Shown piece after piece: positions 43,430 through 54,306 of a stretch of 64,000 bases of DNA. The stretch's first letter is position 1. Every line of letters begins with the position of its first letter. The notes under the pieces were generated by a model that made no database searches, was not told the origin of the DNA, and saw only the letters and a list, made by a program, of their open reading frames with translations. The DNA lies in assembly GCF_016920785.2 (NCBI RefSeq), contig NW_024609956.1, positions 61,000-124,999 of the forward strand, read 5' to 3'. The DNA comes from Ixodes scapularis. Lineage: Eukaryota; Arthropoda; Arachnida; Ixodida; Ixodidae. The position numbers and the translations under genes are program-made.

Positions 43430-44440
43430 AAGAGGGCGTAATTTCGGGATGGGTCTTTCCAAAAAAGAGCTTATGGCCGGTGCCACCTTTAGTGTTCTTG
43501 TGTGTAGCGCAGGCTTGCCTTGCTTTCTGAATCGACAAAGACGAAAAGGCTAACAGCGCGCAGAAAACGGGGACTAGAGGAAGTGCAAACAGGACAAGCG
43601 CTTTTTTCGTCAGTATAAACCAACTAACCCACATCGCCACCCTTATTCACGACAAAGACGCACGTGCTGGGCTGTGAAGATCACACGCTGGGCTATGATT
43701 TTGTAGACAGTAAAAAGGCCTCTAGCTGGATTGTTTGCCCTCTATATATTTTTATTTGTTTTGCTCTGCACACTCGTGTTTGTTACACATGCTCGCTGTT
43801 TTCAGCACCCAGTAAGATGTCGCAGCTATCCCCCAGAGTGGCTGACAGGGGAACGGAAGAAAACATGTGCCGCAAAACACAGAAACACGTACGTCATGTG
43901 TGCATTTGGGGTTGTTTATCATATCCCGTGGAGTTGTGGTCATGTATACATCGCCAAGATTGGCCGTTGTGTCAATGACCGCGAACATGTGAGCACGCAC
44001 TGTCGCTGCGGTCAACCTCAGGAGGCTACCTTCTTTTACACTGCGTCACTTGCTTTTGTGTGCCGAAATTTGAGAGCATCACAGTTTTGGGGAGGGGTGC
44101 TGACAAAACTGCACGCGAACAGCTGGAAGTGTACGAGATAGAAAAGGAAAAAAGTCCAATGCGTCAGCCAAACCTCGTTATATTTACACAAAAGAGAAAT
44201 GGCTTTTTTGAGCACATGTTGATGCAGTGATGGTCTGCTGATTTGGTTGTTTTCCTTTGTGTTTACTTTTTATCAAACATTGAGTTGAAGTCCAGCGCTA
44301 GTCCTGTTAATTTTTTTCCTGGGTCCGTGTTTGTTTGCGCACTGCTACTTGTTTGTTACCTGTTCTTATTGTATCCCATCCTATAAAATACCCGCCCGGG
44401 GTGCTTAAATGTTTAAACAAGTGAATAAATAAAACAAAAT
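43430..44440. mobile_element. second Penelope-like remnant, with inverted partial termini
   Basis: A plus-strand GIY-YIG fragment (43866-44020) is followed by an untranslated tail. An AGCGCT(T/A)GTCCTGTT block followed by TCC..GTTT.TGCGC.CTG occurs on the minus strand at about 43545-43605 and on the plus strand at 44293-44345. So an inverted partial copy lies upstream of the plus copy, echoing the arrangement at 1-7 kb in a different, older family. Confidence 0.6.
43866..44020 (+). pseudogene. decayed GIY-YIG endonuclease fragment (PLE)
   Basis: Inside a 136-codon frame the segment CAAKHRNTYVMCAFGVVYHI is followed by PWSCGHVYIAKIGRCVNDR and EH. It lines up with the copy A/D domain (GVVYQIP..CGKKYVGQTGR.LNDRLREH). 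The GQT triplet has become AKI and two residues are missing before EH, so the domain is probably inactive. RT motifs are not visible upstream. Confidence 0.65.
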
Positions 44441-44564
44441 TACAAAAAAAAAGTGGGGGCATATTGAAACCATTATATTTATTTGGAATTATTTTATCTC
44501 GCAGCGAAAAGGGAATATGTTTAATCAAACCCCGCTAGAGCGTTTACCTGTTATGACATTTCAT

Positions 44565-45959
44565 CAGGGACGCCGGAAGAGGGGGGGCAGGGGGGGCCAG
44601 AGCCCCCCCAAGTATTCTTATGGGGGGGCTCAGCCCCCTTGCCCTCATAAGAATAGTTCGGGGATATAACGCCAGCCAGGCGCTCGTCACGAAGGCATCA
44701 CGTGCGTCCATGTTAGGTGCAAGCCACGGAGCAGCAAGGCACAGTCTTGTCGCACGTAGAGATTTTAGACAAGAACAATTAATTTCGGGAGCGCGCTTTT
44801 TTTTTTTTTTTAATCCAATGTCCGTCGTTTATCAGCACGGCGGCTACGAGGGTTTAGAGCAAGCTGGACCCGATCTGCCCGTGGCAAGGCCGGGGAGTGG
44901 CGCGCGGGGGCCAACTGGGGCTTAGTATGGGGGCCTCTAGAGTCCGGGGATTATAATTTTGTTGGTGTTGCTGTTGTCGTAGCGTGGGGGATACTGCGAC
45001 GAGACATGTGTGGCGCCAGATTGTCGCCTCGGACCGGACGCTTTCTGTCATATTTGACGAGCTTTGACGGTTGTTTTCGTTTAGGAAGGTCTCAAGATGT
45101 CCTTGCCGGCGACTGGTCCGGTCGAGAGCACGTGATGATCTTCAGATTTGAAATTATTGGCTCTTCCTTCGAGAGCGAGGGAAAGTTAGAGTTGTGATGC
45201 GAAAAGCGAGAAATGAAATTAGCGGAGTTCGTCTTAGACTCGGAACCGGAGAGGTGGTCGTCCAAGTTGAATGCGTTTAGATAAATGTTGAAGTTTACGA
45301 GAAGCAGCGAGTCAGAGCATCATTCAACAACGTGCCCGCCACCAAGCTCCAAGATCATCGGGGCTGATCCTACCCTCCCAACGACATCGGGAGGGTCCAA
45401 CCCGTCAGAGGCGTATGCAGTCAGCGTCAGTCAGTGTCTCTTCGACTCCAGCATTACATGCAATGTCTGGCCATCCAAAGAAGATCACCAGCATCTTCTT
45501 CCTACCAGCCCCAAAGCGTACATGCCTAGGAAGCGGAGATTCTCAAGGTAAGATATTCCGCAGTTCTTCTTAGCTCATCATGAGTTCCGTTTGTGTAAAT
45601 GCGTCAATTCAATCACGCTGCTTGTTTCCTCGCTTTCCTAATTTGTAGACCATCAATAAAGAAGTGATCTCTGAAAACGTATTATGTACAGTTCCTTCTT
45701 GATGATATACAATATTTAGCAATTAGGAGCACTGCGTAAGAAAATTGTTTTCTCATGCAGAAAATAGAAACCGCACAGGACCTAGTGAAAGGAACAAAAA
45801 CGAAGCCGCTAGGATAGTGTTTTCTCTCAAACGAAACTCAGATCGTTATATTTAAATTATTTTTAGTAAAAAAAAAAAAAAATAGTACATCATACAAAAA
45901 ACGACAAAAAGGAACATGGCTTTAGCCCCCCCACTCACGATATACTTCCGGCGTCCCTG
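44565..45959. mobile_element. non-autonomous hAT element with perfect 8-bp target duplication
   Basis: Ends CAGGGACGCCGGAAG and CTTCCGGCGTCCCTG are perfect 15-bp inverted repeats. CATTTCAT is duplicated exactly at 44557-44564 and 45960-45967. The left end is followed by a G/C-rich palindromic tract (GGGGGGG...CCCCCCC with a TATTCTTATG core). It carries one exon-like ORF with a donor (45285-45547) and nothing else of a transposase, so it is likely an internal-deletion derivative. Confidence 0.85.
45285..45547 (+). pseudogene. possible 5' exon of a hAT transposase
   Basis: From ATG at 45285 an 88-codon frame ends AYMPRKRRFSR, crossing the donor CAAG|GTAAGA at 45547/45548. A Ser/Pro-rich start followed by a basic PRKRRFS motif just before a zinc-finger exon is how I would expect some hAT (ZMYM/TTF-like) transposases to begin, but the next exon is absent here. 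The assignment rests mainly on its position inside a hAT element. Confidence 0.4.
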
Positions 45960-46169
45960 CATTTCATAGAGTTATATATACTTACGGAGATTTTCTGTTC
46001 GCGCGGATTAACATGGATGTCTATCGACGACTTGTTCAAGTTGGCTCGAAGCAGTGAAAGCACAAACTTGAGACCTGAGAAGGCTCGCTCTACGCTGACT
46101 TGCGCATTTGGCGGCGCCAGAGCAACCTTGTCTAGCTAAAGTTCTCGTCGTTCAAGCTTGTGGTTCTCA

Positions 46170-46290
46170 GTATTCTGTAACGTAACGAGTAAAGTAACCT
46201 GTTACTTTTCAGTGAAAGTAATTTGTAACGATAATCCATTACATTTGAGGCTCATTAGTTTGTAATTGTAATGCATAACATTTTTCCAGT
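46170..46290 (+). repeat. GTAACG-rich block
   Basis: GTAACGTAACGAGTAAAGTAACCTGTTAC...TTTGTAACG repeats GTAAC/GTTAC units. Such blocks occur near ends of some hAT families; here no matching inverted partner was found. Confidence 0.35.
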
Positions 46291-47102
46291 CAACAAGCAC
46301 AAGTTTGCTTCCAAGGTGCAGCGCGTCGGCGAATCATCGCCGAATAACGTTGTCTCCAACACCGCAAGCTTTTTTTTTTTTTTTTTGAGGTAGCATTTTT
46401 AACGCGTTAAAGAAAATATTGTTTTTCATTGAAATGAACCAGAGGCGGCCCTACAAATTATACGACCGATGCAGCGCGGTCCCACTTTCCTTCAGCGTGT
46501 CTCTGCACTGAAGCGGAAGGTGACGCGGTGCGATTGCAACTGCGGTCCATTTTGAGGTCAATCATTAGCGGACTCGTAGGCGTCCGTGCCTAGAGTGGTG
46601 CAATCCGCTCAAACACTTAAACATTTCGTAGCCAAGCAGTGCTTTGAAATCGCCGCCACACCTACTGCGCCACCAAGGTCAAGCCAAGAAACAAAGTAAA
46701 GTTGAAGCTCTTCAGATGCCTAAGTAGAGACGGGAACTAAGCGAGCTCGCTGACCACGCAGTCTCTTTGTTTTTCTGCTTTTGATGATGTATTTTTTTAT
46801 TACGCATGCAATAAAAAAGAAATGTAAATATCTCACAGTACGTAGGATTAGTCTTGGCAATATCAGAGAGAAATGCGCTCACAACTTTTCCCATGAAGAC
46901 CAATTATTGAAACAATTGGCCCTAAACTGCTTTTGTTGAACCGGTAACTGCCACATCAGATTATGGTTTCGTTCCGCTTCGGGTTCAATAGGAACTGTTC
47001 GGTTTCGGTTTTGCACCAGTTCGGTCAAAAATTACGGTTTCAATCCGGTTTTCGGTTCTGGTTTGGGTTCAGTTTGACACACTGGTATAAACAGCCCTTT
47101 AA

Positions 47103-49844
47103 CCTGTGTAATGCAGCTTGTTTTTACGATACAACAGTTCTTAGTGTCAAAATTTTTCTTCGGTGGCATATCAATACTTTTTGCTCTCAGCATCGTCTCA
47201 TGTTACCCTGGTTTATGCGGTGAACAGACGAGATGGGAGGGTAGCTCGAGACTTGGGTAAACAGGTTCCAGTGTTTCACTCATATGTAGATGCCGCCTTG
47301 AAGTTGACTACACTTCAGAAGGTTCTGAAACACTTGAAACTCAAGCTCATAGCTTGTTACTTGAGTTCCATGTTTATGGTAGTTTATTTTCTTAAAATTA
47401 AAGCTATTTTGTTCTTTTTTGGGGGGTTTATTATTATTGTTTTTTTGCATAGATCCTGTATTTTTTGTTGTCAGTTTTCTGTGTCGAAACCGGCATTTAT
47501 TGGGCTTTCATCGAAGACAATAGGACATGAGCATGGAATTCCTCACTTTTGGTGCGTGACTCAATTTACCTGGAAAACATCCCCGTACTGATGGCAAAAA
47601 GACATGAGATGAGACCTCTGGTTCCGGGGCAAGGGGCGTCGCAGATGGTTTATTGGGGGCTATGTTCCAGGTCCATGAAGAACAACGCTGAAGATAATGG
47701 TGTTCTTCCCACAAAGTTTTTCTTATACTAGAATAGCTCTAATTCGCAGTTCTTCGGTTTTTCTAGATTTTTGTCAAATCGCCTGGGGGAACAATTGTTA
47801 GGGTTTATTGGTAGTCACCAAAGACACTGAATCCTACTTATGACTAGGAAGTATTGAAGGTGCAAACCGTGTGCTTGACTAGTGACGGGAGCACTTCTGC
47901 AGTTCTCCCTCGGGTATTGGAGAGCAGCATAAATATTCTTAGAGAAAACAAAAAAGCAACAAAAAAAAAAAACATGCCCAGCTGTCTGCCTCACTTTAAG
48001 TGTGCCTGTTGCATAAGCTACAAGGGCATGCTCTGGGCTTTTGGCATCCCTCGAAACATGCATGCTGGTGCAGTGAAAACATTATTCGGTGCAATGATGT
48101 TGTGCTTGTGGCTTTGCTCACAGGGGAAGTAAAATGAACCATAAACAATACTTACCCGGACCTGAGCTTGTAAATCCTAGTTCTCTAGTGCGATAGGGAA
48201 AAAAATATACGCCGTAAAGTACCCAGCACGTGCCTGCCCGTGTTGCAATGAGTGCTTGCCACCTACTTCTAAAACGTCTGAAATACAGGCGAAGGGCCTC
48301 AAGCGGCCACTCCGGGAAACTTCTAAGCCCACCGAACTAATTGAGGTGCTCTACTGCATTGGCTGCTTCTCCAAGAATCCAGTGCTATGTTGTGAAGCTT
48401 TATGCACGTGCGTTGGTGCGACGCGGTAAAGCTCGACTCGGGAGCACCGGCACAAAGGGGTGAGAGTGGTGAGTCTGCTTTAAAAAATTGTGAGCCATTC
48501 CACTCTGTGAAGGTGGTTGGCCAGCAAAGCTGTAGAGCAGCACCACAGATGGCTCACCATGAGACACACAAAAGCACTTCACCAAATGTTTATTTACAGT
48601 ATGTATACATCATCTTGAAAGAGTAGTGATGATTGTTTTCTGATCGCTAAGATACTGTCAAGATGGGTTATGACAATGTCGACGGGAATCGAAAATCACT
48701 TTGCTCTATCTGCTATTTCGTTATAACCGACTTAAGGCTTTACATATACTATAAGAGCTGCTGCTTTTATATATATGTAAAGAAGTGACGTCACCCGACT
48801 GGAGCGGGAGAAGGCACATTGTTCTCGTATGTATCTCTACTATCACACATTTCAACGTCTTTCTTTATCAAAATGCACATCGGGGTGACAAGTCGTATAT
48901 GCATTTCCATACAGTAGAGCGCTTTTACATGCAATTTCTGACTTTTCTTTTTACACACGGATACCAAAAATGCACGGAAACCTAGCCATATGCTCCTTTG
49001 CTGTAAAATTGAGGGTTCTATCAGACCCCTGTACTGCTCCTATAGACCTTTGAAGTGGCAGTCTCGCATGAGGTGGTTTACAGTGCGCGTCACTGGTTTC
49101 AAGAGTGTACTCCATTCCTTAGGGATTATCTCCAACTCTTGTGTGGGTGCCTGTTCTGTATTTCACAGTAGTTGATACTAGCACAGTGTAAACAAAAATC
49201 TGAGGTGGATCTATGTAGGAACAACGCTCATAAATACATATTACGGTGCTAAACGGATATGCTGTAAACAACTTTATTTTTGCAGGCTCAATATTTCGCA
49301 AGTTCGGGAAAGTGTGGGTCTCGGGATTATTTCGTGGGCACAAAATTTTGCGACTTTGCGTGATATGCTGTGTATTTGTTATTATGGGGTAACAATTGTG
49401 AGACCAATTTTTCTTAATATTTTTCAGGTTGCGATATTTACGAAAGTTAAGTCATTTCTATATAGTCCGGGGTCTCCCCACAGTGGGCAGCAGTGGTTTA
49501 GCCACCCACCTGTCTGGCTGACTGTCCATCTCTATGTTCAGCACGTCTCCATATTTTGCCTCTGCGGGACAAGACAATACTGGTTTTGAATGTGCACGAG
49601 AACCCCAGATTGTCGTGTTTGGCAGACTTATGTGGCACTGTGTAAAAGAACAGTAGAATCCCTGTGAAGTGGCAGCAACAGCCGCCTAGTCCTCCTCCCA
49701 GCACCCTGGAAATTGTCAGGTGTCCACATGTGAAAACTTTCCTCTATATAGTTTATTAAATACTTTTATCTGAAAAAAAAAATGTGCTAGAAAATTTGTC
49801 ATACTTCTGGAGCAAAAGAATTTGATATGCATTCTTATACCTGG
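47103..49844. other. stretch with no supported gene
   Basis: GGCATATCAATACTTTTTGCTC...AGCAT at 47164-47193 resembles 41698-41728, hinting at a shared repeat around the nested stack. Frames such as 47854-48132 (rich in Cys near the end) and 49498-49704 show no recognised domain. Confidence 0.4.
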
Positions 49845-50010
49845 TTAAAGGGCAACTCCGTTCGATTTCTGAAATTTTGAGATAGTGGATGATATAAACG
49901 TGAAAAGTACTTCAAAACAACCCTAGACAGTTTGTCTCATTAAAATAAAAATATTTTTCGTGCGATCTTGTTATTTACCATAATCGCAAACCGAAACTGA
50001 AACTTCGGCA
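49845..50010 (+). mobile_element. left end of a TTAA-type element related to 33008
   Basis: TTAAAGGGCAACTCCG at 49845 resembles TTAAAGGGCAGCTCCG at 33008, and both are followed about 140 bp later by an AACCGAAAC(T/C)GAAAC motif. No matching right end was found before 50700. Confidence 0.45.
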
Positions 50011-50699
50011 CAGCCGGGCAACATTGTACCCTCAACGTCAGTTGCATACGCACCCACGTGGAATACAAGGGGTCACGTGATCTACTAGCGGTAACCCAAG
50101 AAAGACGCGGATGCGAGGGGAAGAGCGAGGAGGGAGGAGGAAGGGCGGGCCTAGCCGCGGCGGCGAACTGGCAACGCAGGCAGCAAAGAAGCAGGCTATG
50201 TAGGCTGCAACCCAGGCGGCTAGTCGGTTGGCACCGGTTGGCGTACAACTCTCTCTCCCTCTTTTTGTTTCTCTTGTTCTCATTCATTTTTCTCTTTTTT
50301 TTTTTTTTTTTGTCTATCTCGCTAGTAGGCTCGCCTCTTTGCTTGCTCAAACCTAAAAAAGAGAAGGCGCTTATATTTTGGCAGTGGCTCCTCGGACGGC
50401 CGTCGCTGGAGCCACATCCACACAGACAAGGCTCCTTCGACACCGGAAGTGACGTATAAAACCACGTGACTTATAAAACTAATATAAAATTACTTTAATG
50501 TTATATATTCAGCAATATCATAGACTTATATAACCCACAAATATATTTACAATGTATTTTTATGCACTTTTGAAATTAAAAGGTCACGTGGTATAAATAA
50601 AATAAGGCTATTGAGCTATTATTTTATCTAAAGAAGCGGTGCTGTAAAGTCTAAGGCATTGTAGACATACTGTAAATTAGTTTGTCTCATTATATCAAT
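50011..50699. other. non-coding stretch
   Basis: 50040-50260 is GC-rich with CACGTG motifs; 50460-50690 is very AT-rich. The minus frame 49940-50443 overlaps a homopolymer-rich zone and is not convincing. Confidence 0.4.
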
Positions 50700-51233
50700 A
50701 TCCTATGACGTCGCTTGGCGGAAGCTGGGCGCGCCGCCGGCGCCGCGCCGCGCTAGGCTAGCGCGGCGCGGCCGCGGCTCTGGGCGCGGCTAGCGCCTGG
50801 CTGGTGTGGCTGTCGGTGGCGGTCTGGCGTCGGCGCGTTCGTGGCGTTGGCAAAGTCCGTCGAGCGTCAATTCGTTGAGTGCAGCTGGTGCTGGAGCAGC
50901 GCGGTGTCTGCGGTCAGACGCGTCGGTGAGGTGGTGGAACTCGAGCGGTGCGCAGGTCGTTCGATACCTTCAGCTGGTGTGGCGTAGAGTGGGTGGACTG
51001 AGCTCAAGCATATGAGTTTGCAGCTCGCGTGCACGTGAAGGCTTTGCGTCGACTGGGTCGTTCGTTTCGCCTGCCTCGCCGTCACCCTCTTGACTGCGTT
51101 CAACTGCGACGTGTATGACCGCGCCCCTGAGTGAAGGGTATTGACGCTGCTGGTCGGGCAGTGAACGGAGGGGGGGGGGGGGCGGAGCCAGGGGGGGGGG
51201 GGAGGGGCCAAAAAGGGAGAGGGGAGTGTCCCG
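50700..51233 (+). promoter_or_regulatory. CpG-rich candidate promoter and non-coding first exon
   Basis: After an AT-rich stretch, the sequence turns sharply GC- and CpG-rich at about 50705 (GACGTCG, then GCGCGCCGCCGGCGCCGCGCC) and stays so for 0.5 kb. It ends at CCCG|GTAAGTG, a near-consensus splice donor (exon end 51233). No long ORF is carried, so it would be a 5' untranslated exon. If real, a host gene starts here on the plus strand and the rest of the window would be its first intron. No TATA box is visible. Confidence 0.4.
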
Positions 51234-51411
51234 GTAAGTGAAGTAGCTCGATATGGGCTGACGGGTAAGTTAGGTGCTTGAGACGTTCGTATTTTACTAT
51301 TGGTGATGTACTACATGGTGAGCGCTTTCTTGACTATTTATGAACGAAACTCAAATGAAAAAGTTGGTGTAGGGCGAACTCCTTGTTGAGGTTGACACAA
51401 AGCCCCACTCT

Positions 51412-51491
51412 GGTGCCCCCCTCTCCTGCCATGGTAAAGTTAGTTTTACCCGGTGCCCCCCTCTCCTACCATGCTAAAGTTAGTTTTAGCC
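51412..51491 (+). repeat. two 40-bp tandem repeats
   Basis: GGTGCCCCCCTCTCCT(G/A)CC and the following 21 bp (ATG.TAAAGTTAGTTTTA.CC) occur at 51412 and 51452 with three differences. It lies 180 bp into the putative intron. Confidence 0.8.
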
Positions 51492-51848
51492 GTCATTGTA
51501 GAAGTGTTCCGAGGGTTTATTTCTGAGGATTACTTGTTTGACTCAGTAGACACATAGCTGGTCTAGGGACTTTCCAGCTAGAGAGGGCGCACCTCATTCC
51601 ACCACTTTCCTTGGAACTTTAAAGGCAGGCTACATTCAGCATGGTGCCTAAAATCTGTCCGTGGGGCACAGAGATGTCGAGCTGAAGCCTATGCCAAGTT
51701 CTACAGCTAGGAGCGTGTTTACAGTGATAGTAAGTGAAAATGCACTGGCATATCATAACTACTTGAGAAACTTTTGCCTCATGCCAGCTGTTTTGAAAAT
51801 GTTCATATCGGCCTTGTTGGACGTCTACTACCCTGCGAAGGCTATCAA

Positions 51849-52415
51849 TACCTCCTCGCTATTGTGGATCGGCTTACCTGCTGGCTGGAAGCGACACCTA
51901 TACAAGACATTGTATGCTGCCGAGACCATTACATCAGCTTTCATTAACACCTGGTTCACACGATTCCGGCACGCCCATTGAGGTTGCAACAGAATGAGCA
52001 ACAGTTTGAGGCGGTTTTTTTCTGACGCCTCTCTGTGCTGCTGGGAACCAGACACATGAGACTGCCTGTCATCCGCAAGCCAATGGTCTCGTTGAAAATT
52101 TTCACTGCCAACTAAAGGCTTCAATTATGACCAATCAAAATCCAAATCATTCATTGGATCTCCCCCGTAATCTTTCTTGTTCTTTAAGCAACTGTCGAAG
52201 AAGACTGTGCCTGTTCCTCAGCTCAACTTGTCTATGGCACTTTGCTTCATTTGCCAGTTGAGTTGGCAGCTCCCTGACACCCTGCAGCAACACTCGCCAA
52301 GACTGGGACCTACGTTGAAAGACGAGAGAAGATCTCTGAAGGCAGCATGCCAGTACCGACCCCCACCAGAGCAACCACCAAATCATTCACTGTAAAAGAT
52401 CTAAATAAACACTGA
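51849..52415 (+). pseudogene. Ty3/gypsy integrase remnant
   Basis: Frame-shifted pieces follow a gypsy integrase in order. YLLAIVDRLTCWLEATPIQD (51849-51908) carries the first catalytic Asp. NTWFTRF then appears in another frame (51946-51966). About 150 bp on come PANGLVE-like (52080) and LVYGTLLHLPVEL-like (about 52226-52265) segments. A terminal FTVKDLNKH with stop lies at 52387-52415. Many stops and indels; no LTRs found. Confidence 0.65.
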
Positions 52416-52544
52416 ACCACATCTTGTCTTTATGAGGAATAAGAAACATTTTACAACCAAAGTTAGTGGACCAGAACTAGTTTCCAGTGTTCACAGACCG
52501 CCTCAAGCAGCCTATGTTGAAGCAAACCCAACATTGTGTGTCAA

Positions 52545-52613
52545 AGGTGAAAGTTGCCTGTTTCGATAAACAAGGTGTTTTACCTTGTTTATCGAAACAG
52601 GCAATTTTCACCT
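52545..52613. repeat. near-perfect hairpin, 32-bp arms, 5-nt loop
   Basis: 52545-52576 and 52582-52613 are reverse complements except at one position, around the loop GTTTT. The arm core is GCCTGTTTCGATAAACAAGG. Such a tight palindrome would extrude as a cruciform or fold as an RNA stem. Confidence 0.9.
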
Positions 52614-52659
52614 GCCCAACAACTTTTCCTCATGGTCTTCAACAAGAAACAATTCACTG

Positions 52660-53119
52660 GAGTGACTTCAGTGAATTTTGGGGGAGATGCCTGCCACTTT
52701 TATCCTCATTTCGCTGTTGCCCCTGGCTACTGCTCGCCAAAAATAAACTTGCTAAAAAGGCAGACTGAAATGTATCAAAGTTCTCACTCAAGAAAACAGT
52801 TTATGTGAATTGTTTTTGCCGTGTCGTGGGCTATCGTTGAATTTATCCTTAAAATTATATAGAGCCTGTATCTGCATCAGGAAGGGGCATAAATTTCTAG
52901 ATGGTGCCTTTAATTTCATGATAAGCTTAACTTTATTTCTCATGCAAAGTCTAAAAAAAGTGTTTTGGTATGGCAACCTTTCTCAAATTTTTAGCCATTC
53001 AACTTTTTTGCTATGGAATCAGAATAGTGGATCACCATTGCACTACAAGTGCAGTTGTCTGCAGTGCAATGAAGTGCTGGAGTGAAGTTGGTCTTAAAGG
53101 TTGAAGCATCAAGAAGGCC
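52660..53119. other. non-coding stretch
   Basis: AT-rich; frames 52788-52976 and 52810-53085 mirror each other on opposite strands and have no domain. Confidence 0.5.
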
Positions 53120-53520
53120 TATAGGAGTGATTTATTTATTTATTTCCAATACTACTAATCCCATTTGGGATTGTTTTGGGTGGTACATCATAAAAATATT
53201 TTTGTTTTTTAGTACACATTTGAAGATAGTGGTATGCAAGCCTACATCGACAGGTGCACTTCCAAGTTAATGAGAAAATGCTCTACACTAGTGGAATGTA
53301 CAATGTTTCGCGGCAAACGATTCCATTCGTTCATAACTTGGGGGGGGGGGGGGGGAAGAAATATTGGAAGCACTTATTGTGGGTTGGAAGTTCTTCATAA
53401 AGTTTACCATGGTTATATCTTGTTAGCCGTTTACCAGTAGGGGTAAGATGATTTCCTGTGGGAATGTTGAAGTTGCTGTTAGCTAATTCATATAGAAACT
53501 TGAGCTTTGCAATTTTTTCC
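53120..53520 (-). pseudogene. LINE RT C-terminal tail fragment
   Basis: On the minus strand a frame gives NFNIPTGNHLTPTGKRLTRY, then NH, then THNKCFQYFFP. That is the common tail after the RT of jockey/CR1-type LINEs (usual form RTN.FK.SFFPRTI..WN.LP). A G15 tract (53340-53354) has expanded within the FFP segment and destroys the frame. A degenerate continuation follows (to about 53120). Different family from the 20-30-kb LINEs. Confidence 0.6.
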
Positions 53521-54183
53521 CTGGCTGATAGTACTAATTTTTATGCATTCCTTAAATGGGTGGGTGTAGGGAATCTATTAGTCATGTGCCAATAGCCGAT
53601 TTTGAGTTTGAAGCAAATAGTGGTTTTGGCCAAATACTCTCAAATCAAATATTGAATGGTTTCTCAAAGCCCAGACGGTTGCACCATGCTTAAACGAAAA
53701 TTCAGCTAAACTCGTGAAAGTTGTACCCAAGCTTCCACTAGTCCATTTATAAGCTAATTTTAATGTAACTATATTTACAGACTGTGACCTCAGAAAGTTC
53801 CATGCCTTGGGATAACAAGTAAATTACGTATTTAACATAAAATGAAACCTATAGTATAGAGCTGCATCTATACCTGATTGAAATTGAGTGGATTTACAAG
53901 CCTCGCTATATGCGAATATTCTTTTTTCAATCTCGAATTAATTAAAAATATATGTATCACGAATGGTTAATGCAGATTGTCTGGGCATATCTAACTATCA
54001 TATAATCTTGCATTAGAGCCAGAGTTATTTTGAATACTTTACTACACGTACATATAAACATTCACAAAATTTTAGTTTATTTTTAAACACCAGGCGCGCG
54101 CGTGCAGAAAGTGTGCTTTTATTTCCCAAGCACGCCCATTGCGATATTCATAATTTCCCAAGTGTTGATTGCAGCGGGTTGGC
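53521..54183. other. AT-rich stretch, nothing recognised
   Basis: No ORF above 60 codons with a domain and no inverted or tandem structure noticed. Confidence 0.5.
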
Positions 54184-54306
54184 CGTTGAGTGCGCTTCTT
54201 ACCGAGCACCGGTGCACTGCAGAGGAGAAGCATCAGCGGAGGTCGCTTTTGTGTGTGTGTTGCTTCTCCGCAGTGCTCCCACGCTCGACAAGAAGCGCAC
54301 TTAACG
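54184..54306. repeat. fold-back repeat, ~45-bp arms
   Basis: CGTTGAGTGCGCTTCTT and AAGAAGCGCACTTAACG pair, continuing inward through GAGCAC(C)...GCAGAGGAGAAGCA against TGCTTCTCCGCAGTGCTC. A (GT)n run lies in the loop side. Likely a short miniature element. Confidence 0.65.

Larger units (their letters stand above)
42282..47084. mobile_element. hAT-type element (4.8 kb) with 8-bp target duplication
   Basis: Ends CAGGGTGTCGAACTG and, reversed, CAGTGTGTCAAACTG (13 of 15). Flanking 8-mers ATATAAAC (42274-42281) and GTATAAAC (47085-47092) match 7 of 8. Both subterminal zones are packed with GGTTC/CGGTTT motifs (42298-42430 and 46930-47070), as is usual for hAT transposase-binding regions. The interior is mostly later insertions, and no hAT transposase of its own is visible. 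Confidence 0.75.
42106..47102. mobile_element. outer TTAA-type element split by a hAT insertion
   Basis: The left end TTAAGGCACGTTTATACTTC (42106) and the right end, reversed, TTAAAGGGCTGTTTATATTC (47102) are inverted repeats, 15 of 20 matched. If the hAT element 42282-47084 is removed, a compact element of about 200 bp remains. It holds short CAGCG tandem units (42147-42170) and GCGCC-rich inner sequence. Confidence 0.6.

Noticed and set aside
49940..50443. 167-codon minus ORF
   Set aside because: It spans a poly(A/T) run coding for a Lys stretch and a GC-rich patch, with no domain; overlapping plus frame is equally long.
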